Positions 1 through 5,342 are shown, counted from the stretch's first letter. The stretch is DNA of 5,342 nt from an uncultured Oscillospiraceae bacterium (GCA_900752285.1 CAADUW010000260.1:1-5342), one strand, 5' to 3'. Numbers and translations: made by a program. The notes: generated from the sequence alone by a model not told the origin.

Positions 1-2
1 GA

Positions 3-84
3 GACTCCCCCTGCCACTTCGTGGCCCTCCCCCCTCATAAATGCGGGGGGCAAGGCTTGTCGTTCCGCTGTACCTTTCATCCGG
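3..84 (+). repeat. Interspersed hairpin repeat, left copy (core)
   Basis: This 82-base core matches the reverse complement of 5124-5205 without gaps at 79 of 82 positions; the differences are at 19, 66 and 76. It contains a small hairpin, GCCAC/GTGGC around a TTC loop (13-25), and a second one with six C (29-34) facing six G (45-50) across a ten-base loop. The difference at 19 lies in the loop of the small hairpin, so both stems are intact in both copies. It has no coding potential and no transposase nearby. It is best described as a REP- or MITE-like intergenic element of the type common in GC-rich gut Clostridia; the family name is unknown to me. Confidence 0.93.
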
Positions 85-96
85 GAGATCCTCACG

Positions 97-116
97 CCGG
101 TGACATCGGTCACCGG
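97..116 (+). repeat. Variable-stem hairpin of left repeat copy
   Basis: A perfect 8-base-pair stem, CCGGTGAC and GTCACCGG, closes the loop ATCG. It sits 12 bases past the repeat core. The right-hand copy has the same loop and position but a stem reading CCAGTGAC/GTCACTGG, so one base pair has changed on both sides. It has no T-run and so is not a classical terminator. Confidence 0.9.
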
Positions 117-156
117 TTCAGAATGACGCCTTACAGAGGGACCGGTTCTCAATGAC
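112..156 (+). repeat. Short imperfect direct repeat (two copies, 29-base period)
   Basis: ACCGGTTCAGAATGAC at 112-127 recurs as ACCGGTTCTCAATGAC at 141-156, 14 of 16 bases identical. A third version appears in reverse complement at 5296-5311 (15 of 16 identical to the first). It seems to be the outer edge module of the interspersed repeat, duplicated once on this side. Confidence 0.75.
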
Positions 157-262
157 CCGAAACCCGGAAGTGCTTTTTACGCCACGCACCGATCCCGGAA
201 ACATGGGCCGCCGGCAATCTCGCTTCAAATTCTGAACGAATCGTGAATATTTTGAATTGCCC

Positions 263-290
263 TTGACTTTTGTGAAAAGCGGGGTATAGT
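263..290 (+). promoter_or_regulatory. Sigma-A-type promoter of clpB
   Basis: TTGACT (263-268) and TATAGT (285-290) are separated by 16 bases; each matches the vegetative consensus at five of six positions. Transcription would begin near 297, so the CIRCE operator lies at the very start of the transcript, the usual place for HrcA control. Confidence 0.85.
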
Positions 291-304
291 AAAGTCAAAA
301 GATA

Positions 305-331
305 TTAGCACTCCCAATCATAGAGTGCTAA
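305..331. promoter_or_regulatory. CIRCE operator (HrcA binding site)
   Basis: TTAGCACTC (305-313) and GAGTGCTAA (323-331) flank a nine-base spacer. Both arms match the CIRCE consensus at every position. In Firmicutes this site is bound by the heat-shock repressor HrcA, whose activity depends on GroEL. It lies just downstream of the predicted start of transcription and ends 22 bases before the clpB ATG. It predicts that clpB belongs to the groE/dnaK-type HrcA regulon here. I found no CtsR-type tandem GGTCAAA box beside it. Confidence 0.97.
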
Positions 332-353
332 GCTCCCGAAAGGAAGGATCGAT

Positions 354-2945
354 ATGGATTTTCAGAACTACACGCAGAAATCTCTGGAGGCCGTCCAGAG
401 TGCGCAGAAGATTGCGGTGAATAACGGCCACCAGCAGCTGGAGCAGGTGCATATTCTGCTTGCGCTGCTGCAGCAGGAGGGTGGACTGGTGCCCCAGCTG
501 CTGCGGAAAATGGACGTCACGGTGGAATCTCTGGAGGCAGCCGCCAACGCGGAGCTGCGGAAGATCCCCTCTGTGAAAACCAGCCGGGAGGCGGACCGGT
601 TCTATATTTCCGCCGACGCCGACGCGGCTCTGAACGCCGCCGAGGCCCGGGCAAAGGCCATGCACGACGAGTACGTCTCCGTGGAGCATCTGCTTCTGGG
701 TCTGCTGGAAACCGCCCGGGACGGAGTGAAGAACCTGTTCTCCACTTACAACATCACCTCCGAGGCCGTGCTGAAGGCGCTGCAAACCGTCCGCGGCAAC
801 CAGCGGGTCACCTCCGACAGCCCGGAGGGCACCTATGACGCCCTCGAAAAGTACGGCACCGACCTTGTGAAGCGTGCCCGGGAACAGAAGATGGACCCGG
901 TCATCGGCCGTGACGAGGAGATCCGGAACGTGATCCGGATCCTGTCCCGGAAAACCAAGAACAACCCCGTGCTGATCGGTGAGCCCGGCGTGGGCAAAAC
1001 CGCCATCGCCGAGGGGCTTGCCCAGCGAATCGTAAAGAAGGATGTGCCCAAGAGTCTGCAGGACAAGACCATTTTCTCTCTGGACATGGGCGCGCTGATT
1101 GCGGGCGCCAAGTACCGGGGCGAATTTGAGGAGCGTCTGAAGGCCGTTCTTCAGGAAGTGAAGGAATCCGAGGGCAGGATCATTCTGTTCATCGATGAGC
1201 TGCACACCATTGTGGGTGCCGGCAAGACCGAGGGCAGCATGGACGCGGGCAACCTCCTGAAGCCCATGCTTGCCCGGGGCGAGCTGCACTGCATCGGCGC
1301 CACCACACTGGACGAATACCGGCAGTATATCGAAAAGGACGCGGCGCTGGAGCGTCGGTTCCAGCCCGTACAGGTGGATGAGCCTACGGTGGAGGACACC
1401 ATTGCCATCCTCCGTGGCCTGAAGGAGCGGTACGAGGTGTTCCACGGCGTAAAGATCGCGGATTCTGCCATCATTGCCGCCGCCACTCTTTCCAACCGTT
1501 ATATCACCGACCGGTTCCTGCCGGACAAGGCCATCGACCTGATCGATGAGGCCTGTGCCCAGATCCGGACGGAAATGGACTCCATGCCCACGGAGCTGGA
1601 CGAGGTATCCCGGAAGATCATCCAGATGGAGATCGAGGAAGCCGCCCTCAAGAAGGAAGAGGACGAGCTGTCCAGGAGCCGCCTTGCGGAGCTGCAAAAG
1701 GAGCTTGCCGAAGAGCGGGATCAGTTCAACGCCATGAAGGCAAAGTGGGAGAACGAAAAGAACGCCATCGGCAAGGTTCAGCAGCTGCGGGAGAAGATCG
1801 AGGATCTGAACCGGCAGATCGAGGCCGCCGAGCAGAGCTACGATCTGGAAAAGGCCGCCGAGCTGAAATACGGCCGTCTTCCCGAAGCCAAGCGGCAGCT
1901 GGCTGAGGAGGAGCGCCGGGCGCAGGGTGCGAAAGACGAGAGCATTCTCCGGGATCGGGTCACCGAGGAGGAGATTGCCCGGATCGTGGAGCGCTGGACC
2001 GGCATTCCCGTGGCGCGGCTGGTGCAGGGTGAGCGGGAAAAGCTGCTGACCCTGGACGAAACCCTCCATAAGCGGGTGGTGGGTCAGGACGAAGCCGTCA
2101 CCGCCGTAACGGAAGCCATCCAGAGAAGCCGTGCCGGCATTCAGGACCCCAACCGTCCCATCGGCTCCTTCCTGTTCCTGGGCCCCACGGGCGTGGGCAA
2201 GACCGAGCTTGCCAAGGCGCTGGCACAGGCCCTGTTTGACGACGAAAACAATCTGGTGCGGATCGATATGTCCGAGTATATGGAGAAATTCTCCGTCTCC
2301 CGGCTGATCGGAGCGCCTCCCGGATACGTGGGCTATGAGGAGGGCGGCCAGTTGACCGAGGCAGTCCGTCGGAAGCCCTACAGCGTGGTGCTGTTCGATG
2401 AGGTGGAAAAGGCCCACCCGGACGTGTTCAATATCCTGCTGCAGGTGCTGGACGACGGACGGATCACCGATTCTCAGGGCCGGACGGTGGACTTCAAGAA
2501 CACCATTCTGATCCTGACCTCCAACCTGGGTTCGGAATATATCCTGAACGGCATCCGTCCCGACGGCTCCATTGACGACGCCGCCCGGGAGCAGGTGCAG
2601 CAGCTGCTGCGCCAGTCCTTCCGTCCGGAGTTCCTGAACCGACTGGATGAGATCGTATTCTACAAGCCTCTGACGAAGGAAAACATCACGAAGATCATTG
2701 ACCTGCAAATCGACAAGCTCAACGAGCGTCTGAGCCAGCAGCAGATCACCTGCCGTCTGACCGACGCGGCCAAGGAGCTGATCGTGGAGAACGCCTATGA
2801 TCCTCAGTACGGCGCCCGTCCTCTCCGCCGGTACGTGCAGCACACGGTGGAGACCATGCTCAGCAAGCGTCTCCTCCGGGGCGACATTACTACCGGCCAG
2901 ACCGTCACCGTAGATGCGGTAAACGGCGAGCTGCAAATCCGGTAA
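354..2945 (+). CDS. clpB: ClpB protein disaggregase (Hsp100, AAA+)
   Basis: This cytosolic hexameric ATPase pulls polypeptides out of aggregates together with the DnaK chaperone system. At 863 residues it is full length for ClpB. In order: a double Clp_N domain (about 1-145); first AAA module with Walker A GEPGVGKT (209-216), pore loop KYRG (253-256), Walker B with D281/E282, sensor TT at 317-318 and arginine fingers R334/R335; a coiled-coil middle domain (about 405-530), the mark of ClpB; second AAA module with Walker A GPTGVGKT (610-617), pore loop GYVG (657-660), Walker B D682/E683, sensor N724, arginine finger R763 and sensor-2 GAR at 820-822. I see no ClpP-docking IGF/VGF loop, so it should refold and not feed a protease. 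ATG 354 follows AGGAAGG (341-347) by six bases. All key residues are intact. I found no well-placed internal start for a short form lacking the N domain. Confidence 0.97.
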   Translation: MDFQNYTQKSLEAVQSAQKIAVNNGHQQLEQVHILLALLQQEGGLVPQLLRKMDVTVESLEAAANAELRKIPSVKTSREADRFYISADADAALNAAEARAKAMHDEYVSVEHLLLGLLETARDGVKNLFSTYNITSEAVLKALQTVRGNQRVTSDSPEGTYDALEKYGTDLVKRAREQKMDPVIGRDEEIRNVIRILSRKTKNNPVLIGEPGVGKTAIAEGLAQRIVKKDVPKSLQDKTIFSLDMGALIAGAKYRGEFEERLKAVLQEVKESEGRIILFIDELHTIVGAGKTEGSMDAGNLLKPMLARGELHCIGATTLDEYRQYIEKDAALERRFQPVQVDEPTVEDTIAILRGLKERYEVFHGVKIADSAIIAAATLSNRYITDRFLPDKAIDLIDEACAQIRTEMDSMPTELDEVSRKIIQMEIEEAALKKEEDELSRSRLAELQKELAEERDQFNAMKAKWENEKNAIGKVQQLREKIEDLNRQIEAAEQSYDLEKAAELKYGRLPEAKRQLAEEERRAQGAKDESILRDRVTEEEIARIVERWTGIPVARLVQGEREKLLTLDETLHKRVVGQDEAVTAVTEAIQRSRAGIQDPNRPIGSFLFLGPTGVGKTELAKALAQALFDDENNLVRIDMSEYMEKFSVSRLIGAPPGYVGYEEGGQLTEAVRRKPYSVVLFDEVEKAHPDVFNILLQVLDDGRITDSQGRTVDFKNTILILTSNLGSEYILNGIRPDGSIDDAAREQVQQLLRQSFRPEFLNRLDEIVFYKPLTKENITKIIDLQIDKLNERLSQQQITCRLTDAAKELIVENAYDPQYGARPLRRYVQHTVETMLSKRLLRGDITTGQTVTVDAVNGELQIR

Positions 2946-2955
2946 TTCAAAATTG

Positions 2956-2993
2956 TCCCGGCACCGGTAAATTCCGGTGCCGGGATTTTTTTT
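2956..2993. terminator. Terminator between convergent clpB and sigG
   Basis: A perfect 12-base-pair stem (TCCCGGCACCGG at 2956-2967, CCGGTGCCGGGA at 2974-2985) with a six-base loop is followed by eight T. It starts 10 bases after the clpB stop, a textbook intrinsic terminator on +. Read from the sigG side, the same stem is followed by CAATTTTG, a weaker U tract, so it may stop both transcripts. Confidence 0.93.
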
Positions 2994-3019
2994 GCGGGAT
3001 GTCCCGATGAACGTTGTAC

Positions 3020-3039
3020 GGGCGGCAAAATTGCCGCCC
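3020..3039. repeat. GC-rich hairpin after sigG
   Basis: GGGCGGCA (3020-3027) and TGCCGCCC (3032-3039) form a perfect 8-base-pair stem with a four-base loop, 15 bases past the sigG stop. No T-run follows on either strand, so it is not a complete terminator alone. It may protect the 3' end of the sigG message or be a REP-like element. A smaller hairpin, CGGGA/TCCCG with a two-base loop (2995-3006), lies next to it. Confidence 0.7.
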
Positions 3040-3054
3040 CTGCTTGCCCCGCTC

Positions 3055-3831
3055 TCAGCAGCTGACGGATTTCCGCATGGCGCCGATGGCGCCTTTTTCC
3101 AGGCGGGAAACCTGCGCCTGAGAGATGCCCAGCACCCCCGCCACCTCCATCTGGGTCTTGCCGTCATAAAACCGCAGGGACAGAATCTGCTTTTCCCGGG
3201 TACCCAGAGCCTGAAAAGCGCTGCGAAGGGTAATGTGCTCCATCCAGCTTCCCTCGGTGTTCCGGGTGTCCCGGACCTGATCCATAATGGTCAGGGGATC
3301 GCCGCCATCGGAATACACCGGGTCATACAGGCTCACCGGTGCGCAGACCGCGTCCAGCGCCTGACTGACCTCCTCCCGGGACAACTCCAGTGCCTTTGCG
3401 ATTTCCTCCAGACTGGGATCCCGCCCCAGACGGGTGGTCATGGTCTCCTTGCATTGCAGCACCCGGTACGCCAGATCCCGGATGGACCGGGAGACCCGGA
3501 TAGCGCTGTTGTCCCGCAGATACCGCCGGACCTCCCCGGCGATCATGGGCACGCCGTAGGTGGAAAACCGGACCTGCTTTTCGGGATCAAAATTGGAAAT
3601 TGCCTTCATCAGGCCGATGCACCCCACCTGAAACAGATCGTCCGGACATTCTCCCCGCTTGTCAAAGCGCTGGATCACCGACAGCACCAGCCGCAGATTC
3701 CCCTCGATGAGCCTATCCCGGGCATCCCGGTCTCCCTGCCGCGCCTGCACCAGCAGTGCCTCCGTCTCCGCCTGAGACAGGACCTTCAGCCGGGAAGTAT
3801 TGACCCCGCTGATGTCTACCTTTCCCTGCAT
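3055..3831 (-). CDS. sigG: Forespore sigma factor SigG
   Basis: Late forespore sigma factor; it directs RNA polymerase to genes for spore DNA protection, germinant receptors and spore maturation after engulfment. The 258-residue length fits the family. The N-terminus carries the sigma-G signature KVDISGVNTSRL (4-15). Region 2 (about 38-107) contains GNLRLVLSVIQRF, DDLFQVGCIGLMKAI and RFSTYGVPMIAGE; region 3 spans about 117-185 (RVSRSIRDLAYR, then PVSLYDPVYSDGGDP); region 4 ends in the helix-turn-helix TQMEVAGVLGISQAQVSRLEK. Overall it resembles SigG more than SigF or SigB because of the N-terminus and the PVSLYDPVYSDGGDP block. The ATG is preceded by GGGAGG (3843-3838) seven bases away. It is convergent with clpB and divergent from the acyltransferase, so it stands alone; in many sporeformers it follows spoIIGA-sigE. 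SigF is the main alternative but fits less well. Confidence 0.93.
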   Translation of the reverse strand: MQGKVDISGVNTSRLKVLSQAETEALLVQARQGDRDARDRLIEGNLRLVLSVIQRFDKRGECPDDLFQVGCIGLMKAISNFDPEKQVRFSTYGVPMIAGEVRRYLRDNSAIRVSRSIRDLAYRVLQCKETMTTRLGRDPSLEEIAKALELSREEVSQALDAVCAPVSLYDPVYSDGGDPLTIMDQVRDTRNTEGSWMEHITLRSAFQALGTREKQILSLRFYDGKTQMEVAGVLGISQAQVSRLEKGAIGAMRKSVSC

Positions 3832-3837
3832 GGTTTT

Positions 3838-3843
3838 CCTCCC
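3838..3843 (-). promoter_or_regulatory. Ribosome binding site of sigG, half inside a hairpin
   Basis: On the minus strand GGGAGG lies seven bases before the sigG ATG. Its first three G belong to the outer end of the 3841-3880 inverted repeat, so in any transcript that includes the whole repeat half of the site would be paired. That could lower translation. Confidence 0.8.
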
Positions 3844-3880
3844 GTTTTCTGGAATATCCTCAGTATTCCCGGAAAACGGG
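3841..3880. repeat. Long inverted repeat in the sigG leader/promoter
   Basis: The arms are 3841-3856 (CCCGTTTTCTGGAATA) and 3864-3880 (TATTCCCGGAAAACGGG) with a seven-base loop. They pair over the full length except for one bulged base and one G-T pair. The outer arm reaches into the sigG ribosome site, and the inner part overlaps a sigma-F/G-like -10 element at 3861-3870. It may be an RNA hairpin limiting translation, a DNA operator, or both. There is no T-run on either side. Confidence 0.88.
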
Positions 3881-3889
3881 AAAGCATAC
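3861..3889 (-). promoter_or_regulatory. Possible sigma-F/sigma-G promoter of sigG
   Basis: On the minus strand GTATG (3889-3885) is followed after 14 bases by GGGAATACTG (3870-3861). The latter fits the sigma-F -10 consensus GGNRANAHTR at all ten positions; the -35 fits GYWTA at four of five and the sigma-G form GHATR fully. The spacer is about one base shorter than usual. Transcription would begin around 3854, inside the loop of the inverted repeat, leaving a leader of roughly 25 bases. This fits the known scheme in which sigG is switched on by sigma-F and then by itself, but rests on motif matching only. Confidence 0.55.
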
Positions 3890-3913
3890 GGAAAAGCCCG
3901 GATGTGCCCGCCC

Positions 3914-3942
3914 TTGCTTTTTCTCCCCGGAAATGGTACACT
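3914..3942 (+). promoter_or_regulatory. Probable sigma-A promoter of the acyltransferase gene
   Basis: TTGCTT (3914-3919) and an extended -10, TGG then TACACT (3937-3942), are 17 bases apart. The -35 is weak (three of six) and the -10 fair (four of six), but the TG extension can compensate. The start would be near 3949, giving a leader of about 23 bases before the TTG codon. It points away from sigG. Confidence 0.5.
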
Positions 3943-3959
3943 GGGAGTAGTCTGCCTCC

Positions 3960-3966
3960 GAGGTGA
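3960..3966 (+). promoter_or_regulatory. Ribosome binding site that fixes a TTG start
   Basis: GAGGTGA is an exact match to seven bases of the anti-Shine-Dalgarno complement. It overlaps the in-frame GTG at 3963, which therefore cannot be served by it, and sits five bases before an in-frame TTG at 3972. This makes TTG 3972 the better start. Confidence 0.8.
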
Positions 3967-3971
3967 ACGCT

Positions 3972-5057
3972 TTGAAAAAAGAGAGACTTTACTGGATCGA
4001 CCGGGTGAAATTTCTTGCCTGTGTTTTCATCATGCTTGCCCATTTTCAGGACGCGGTGCTGGACGCGTGTGCTCTGCCTCCTGCCGCGTCCCCGCTGTAT
4101 ACGGCGCTGAATAATTTTCTCGCCCCCTTGGAGACGGGGAAATGCTGGGTCATTGTGTTCTGCATTCTCAGCGGCTTCCTGTCCTGCCGGGAGGTTCGTT
4201 CCTTCCGGGAGCTTGCCGCCGAGGGCCTGACCCGGTGGCTCCGGTTTTTCCTGCCCCTGCTGGCGGTGAACGCCCTTGCCTTCGTCCTGCTGCGTACCGG
4301 CCGGATGTACCACGGCGTTTACGGAGAACGGTTCGGGAACAGCTGGCTGCTGGGACACTACACCGGGCACACGGGGACAAGGGATGTGCTGATCCAGAGC
4401 GCCATTCTCGGCAGCGCCTTTAACGGCCCTCTGTGGATGCTGCGGCCCCTGTTTCTGGGGAATCTGGCGGTGCTGACCGTGTCCTTCCTCGGTTCCCGGC
4501 TGCCGGAGAAATTCCGTTCCCCGCTGGAATGGGCCGCTTTCGGGCTTCTTCTGCTGGGCGGCACCCGGTCCGTATCCCTGTTCTATATGGCAGTGACCTT
4601 CTCCGGACTGCTCATTGCCCGTACCCGCCGGGCCGTGCTTTCCCGGAAGTGGATCCCCGCGGGGATCCTGGTGCCCTGGCTCTCCCTGTATCTGCCCCAG
4701 CTGGGGGAAAGCTTTGCGTTCGTTCACAGTGCGTTCTGCTATTTTCTTCTGGGGCTGATTCTGGTCGTTCCGTTTTTTTACAGCGGATACGGGGGCCGTC
4801 CCACCGGGCGTTTTCCCCTCGGCGGGGTGTCCTTCTGGGTGTACGTGCTCCATTTCCCGGTAGAGCTGTCCCTGGGACTGGGGATCGTCCTGCGGGGCCT
4901 GGATCATTTCTTCCCTGCCTTCGCCCTCGCCGCCCTCACCGTTTCCGCCGTAACTGTCGGCACAGGATATCTTCTGACCCGAACCTTTGACCGCCGGACC
5001 GGAAAGCTGGTAAAAGGCATAAAAGAACGCATGCTGGGGCAAGGTGTCGGTCCATAA
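3972..5057 (+). CDS. Acyltransferase-3 family integral membrane protein
   Basis: A probable O-acyltransferase of the OafA/YrhL/IcaC type (Acyl_transf_3), which moves acyl groups such as acetyl onto cell-surface glycans or other envelope molecules. Read from TTG 3972 it has 361 residues, usual for a stand-alone member, and begins MKKERLYWIDRVKF. Family marks are IDRVKFLACVFIMLAHF (9-25), giving K13 and H24 in the place of the R/K-x10-H active-site motif; FCILSGFL (63-70); GPLWMLRPLFL (152-162), matching the GxLW motif; and VSFWVYVLHFPV (286-297). I count about ten hydrophobic spans from 12 to about 335, then a basic tail. There is no extra SGNH domain. It has its own probable promoter and is divergent from sigG with no partner gene in view, so the acceptor is unknown. 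A longer form from GTG 3963 (364 residues) is possible but has no ribosome site. Confidence 0.87.
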   Translation: MKKERLYWIDRVKFLACVFIMLAHFQDAVLDACALPPAASPLYTALNNFLAPLETGKCWVIVFCILSGFLSCREVRSFRELAAEGLTRWLRFFLPLLAVNALAFVLLRTGRMYHGVYGERFGNSWLLGHYTGHTGTRDVLIQSAILGSAFNGPLWMLRPLFLGNLAVLTVSFLGSRLPEKFRSPLEWAAFGLLLLGGTRSVSLFYMAVTFSGLLIARTRRAVLSRKWIPAGILVPWLSLYLPQLGESFAFVHSAFCYFLLGLILVVPFFYSGYGGRPTGRFPLGGVSFWVYVLHFPVELSLGLGIVLRGLDHFFPAFALAALTVSAVTVGTGYLLTRTFDRRTGKLVKGIKERMLGQGVGP

Positions 5058-5067
5058 ATCGGAATTT

Positions 5068-5089
5068 ACCAGTGACCGATGTCACTGGT
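5068..5089 (-). repeat. Variable-stem hairpin of right repeat copy
   Basis: The inner stem CCAGTGAC/GTCACTGG closes a four-base loop and extends by one A:T pair to nine base pairs. Compared with the hairpin at 97-116, one base pair differs by paired changes in both arms while the loop is the same when read in the repeat's own orientation. It lies 10 bases after the acyltransferase stop and may also shape that transcript's 3' end, though no T-run follows. Confidence 0.9.
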
Positions 5090-5123
5090 GTGAGACCGAA
5101 GGGAATGCCTCTGGTAGAATCCT

Positions 5124-5205
5124 CCGGATGAGAGGTACAGCAGAACGACAAGCCTTGCCCCCCGCATTTATGAGGGGGGAGGGCCACGCAGTGGCAGGGG
5201 GAGTC
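5124..5205 (-). repeat. Interspersed hairpin repeat, right copy (core)
   Basis: This is the inverted partner of 3-84, 79 of 82 bases identical. The C6/G6 hairpin (5158-5163 with 5174-5179) and the GCCAC/GTGGC hairpin (5183-5195) are both kept. Between the core and the variable hairpin this copy has about 34 bases (5090-5123) that do not align with the 12 bases at that place in the left copy, so one of them has gained or lost sequence. Confidence 0.93.
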
Positions 5206-5228
5206 CTCCACCGCAGCGGCGGGAACCC

Positions 5229-5275
5229 TCTCAGTCACGCTTCGCGTGCCAGCTCTCCCGGAGGGAGAGCCAAGG
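5229..5275 (+). repeat. Second double-hairpin repeat element
   Basis: CACGC/GCGTG with a TTC loop (5236-5248) is followed by GCTCTCCC/GGGAGAGC with a GGA loop (5252-5270) and then CAAGG (5271-5275). The order (small hairpin, pyrimidine/purine hairpin, CAAGG) is the same as in the core of the 3-84 repeat, though the sequences differ. It faces the 5124-5205 core head to head across about 23 bases. Elements of this type are familiar from intergenic regions of gut Oscillospirales; this is recollection, not a search. Confidence 0.85.
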
Positions 5276-5295
5276 GCGCTGCGTTCCGATAACCG

Positions 5296-5342
5296 GTCAT
5301 TCCGAACCGGTTCTCAAACCGGCGTGAGAATCCCCCGGATGA
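5296..5342 (-). repeat. Third repeat copy, cut by the window end
   Basis: Bases 5319-5342 match the reverse complement of 77-100 at 22 of 24 positions, and 5296-5311 match the reverse complement of 112-127 at 15 of 16. Between them lies a different hairpin, CCGGTT/AACCGG with loop CTCA (5307-5322). The core corresponding to 3-76 would lie beyond the window. Its orientation is the same as the 5124-5205 copy, so two copies stand in tandem on this side. Confidence 0.85.

Larger units (their letters stand above)
1..353. other. Noncoding region upstream of clpB
   Basis: I see no credible gene here. From left to right it holds a hairpin-rich interspersed repeat (about 3-127), a short second copy of part of it (141-156), about 100 bases with no feature I recognise (157-262, becoming AT-rich from about 226), and then the clpB promoter, CIRCE operator and ribosome binding site. 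The AT-rich stretch just before the -35 box could act as an UP-like element, but that is only a guess. Confidence 0.8.

Noticed and set aside
1..156. CRISPR array or phage attachment site from the repeated modules
   Set aside because: Copies are few, unequal in spacing and built of hairpins; there are no unique spacers of even length, no cas genes, no integrase and no tRNA.
291..305. CtsR operator near AGTCAAA upstream of clpB
   Set aside because: Only one heptamer-like half is present; the second GGTCAAA half at the required spacing is absent.
654..960. Internal translation start giving a ClpB form without the N domain
   Set aside because: ATG and GTG codons in the linker region have no well-spaced ribosome site, so I cannot support a second product.
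318..3167. A 949-codon open frame on the minus strand across the whole of clpB
   Set aside because: It is the antisense of a strongly conserved gene, also runs into sigG on the same strand, has no recognisable domain, and long antisense frames are expected in GC-rich coding DNA.
2977..3966. A 329-codon plus-strand frame opposite sigG
   Set aside because: It begins within the clpB terminator stem and covers sigG in antisense. No domain is visible.
3816..5042. A 408-codon minus-strand frame opposite the acyltransferase gene
   Set aside because: Its product is rich in G, Q, P and E with no domain, while the plus strand has clear acyltransferase-3 motifs and a good ribosome site. It is an antisense shadow.
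5044..5292. An 82-codon frame after the acyltransferase gene
   Set aside because: It starts inside the acyltransferase coding end and then consists almost wholly of interspersed hairpin repeats.

Overview
The window looks like chromosomal DNA from a GC-rich, endospore-forming Firmicute. The spore-specific sigma factor sigG and the HrcA/CIRCE-controlled clpB show an endospore-forming Firmicute. The high GC content and the dense hairpin repeats between genes fit the gut Oscillospirales (Ruminococcaceae/Oscillospiraceae type); that placement is inference from general familiarity, not a search.

Layout. Bases 1-353 are noncoding. They hold a composite hairpin repeat (about 3-156), then a sigma-A-type promoter, a perfect CIRCE operator and the ribosome site of clpB. 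The disaggregase gene clpB follows on + (354-2945) and ends at a strong hairpin/T-run terminator. The convergent gene sigG is on - (3055-3831). A 140-base divergent region separates sigG from a membrane acyltransferase-3 gene on + (3972-5057, read from a TTG start). Bases 5058-5342 are noncoding and hold an inverted copy of the left-hand repeat, a second kind of double-hairpin element, and the beginning of a third copy that runs off the window.

How the genes relate. The three genes are separate transcription units, not an operon. clpB is a heat-shock gene read from a vegetative promoter and repressed by HrcA at CIRCE. sigG has a leader with a long inverted repeat that overlaps both a sigma-F/sigma-G-like -10 element and half of the Shine-Dalgarno sequence, so its expression may be tuned at DNA or RNA level. 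The acyltransferase has its own sigma-A-like promoter; its substrate cannot be told from the sequence.

Most interesting signals. The three-gene block is bracketed by inverted copies of one repeat, 79 of 82 bases identical in the core. A hairpin next to the core has changed by a compensatory pair of substitutions between copies (G:C to A:T), and a third copy has a quite different stem at the same place. This suggests that the fold, not only the sequence, is maintained. I saw no defence system, CRISPR array, transposase or other obviously new protein system here.
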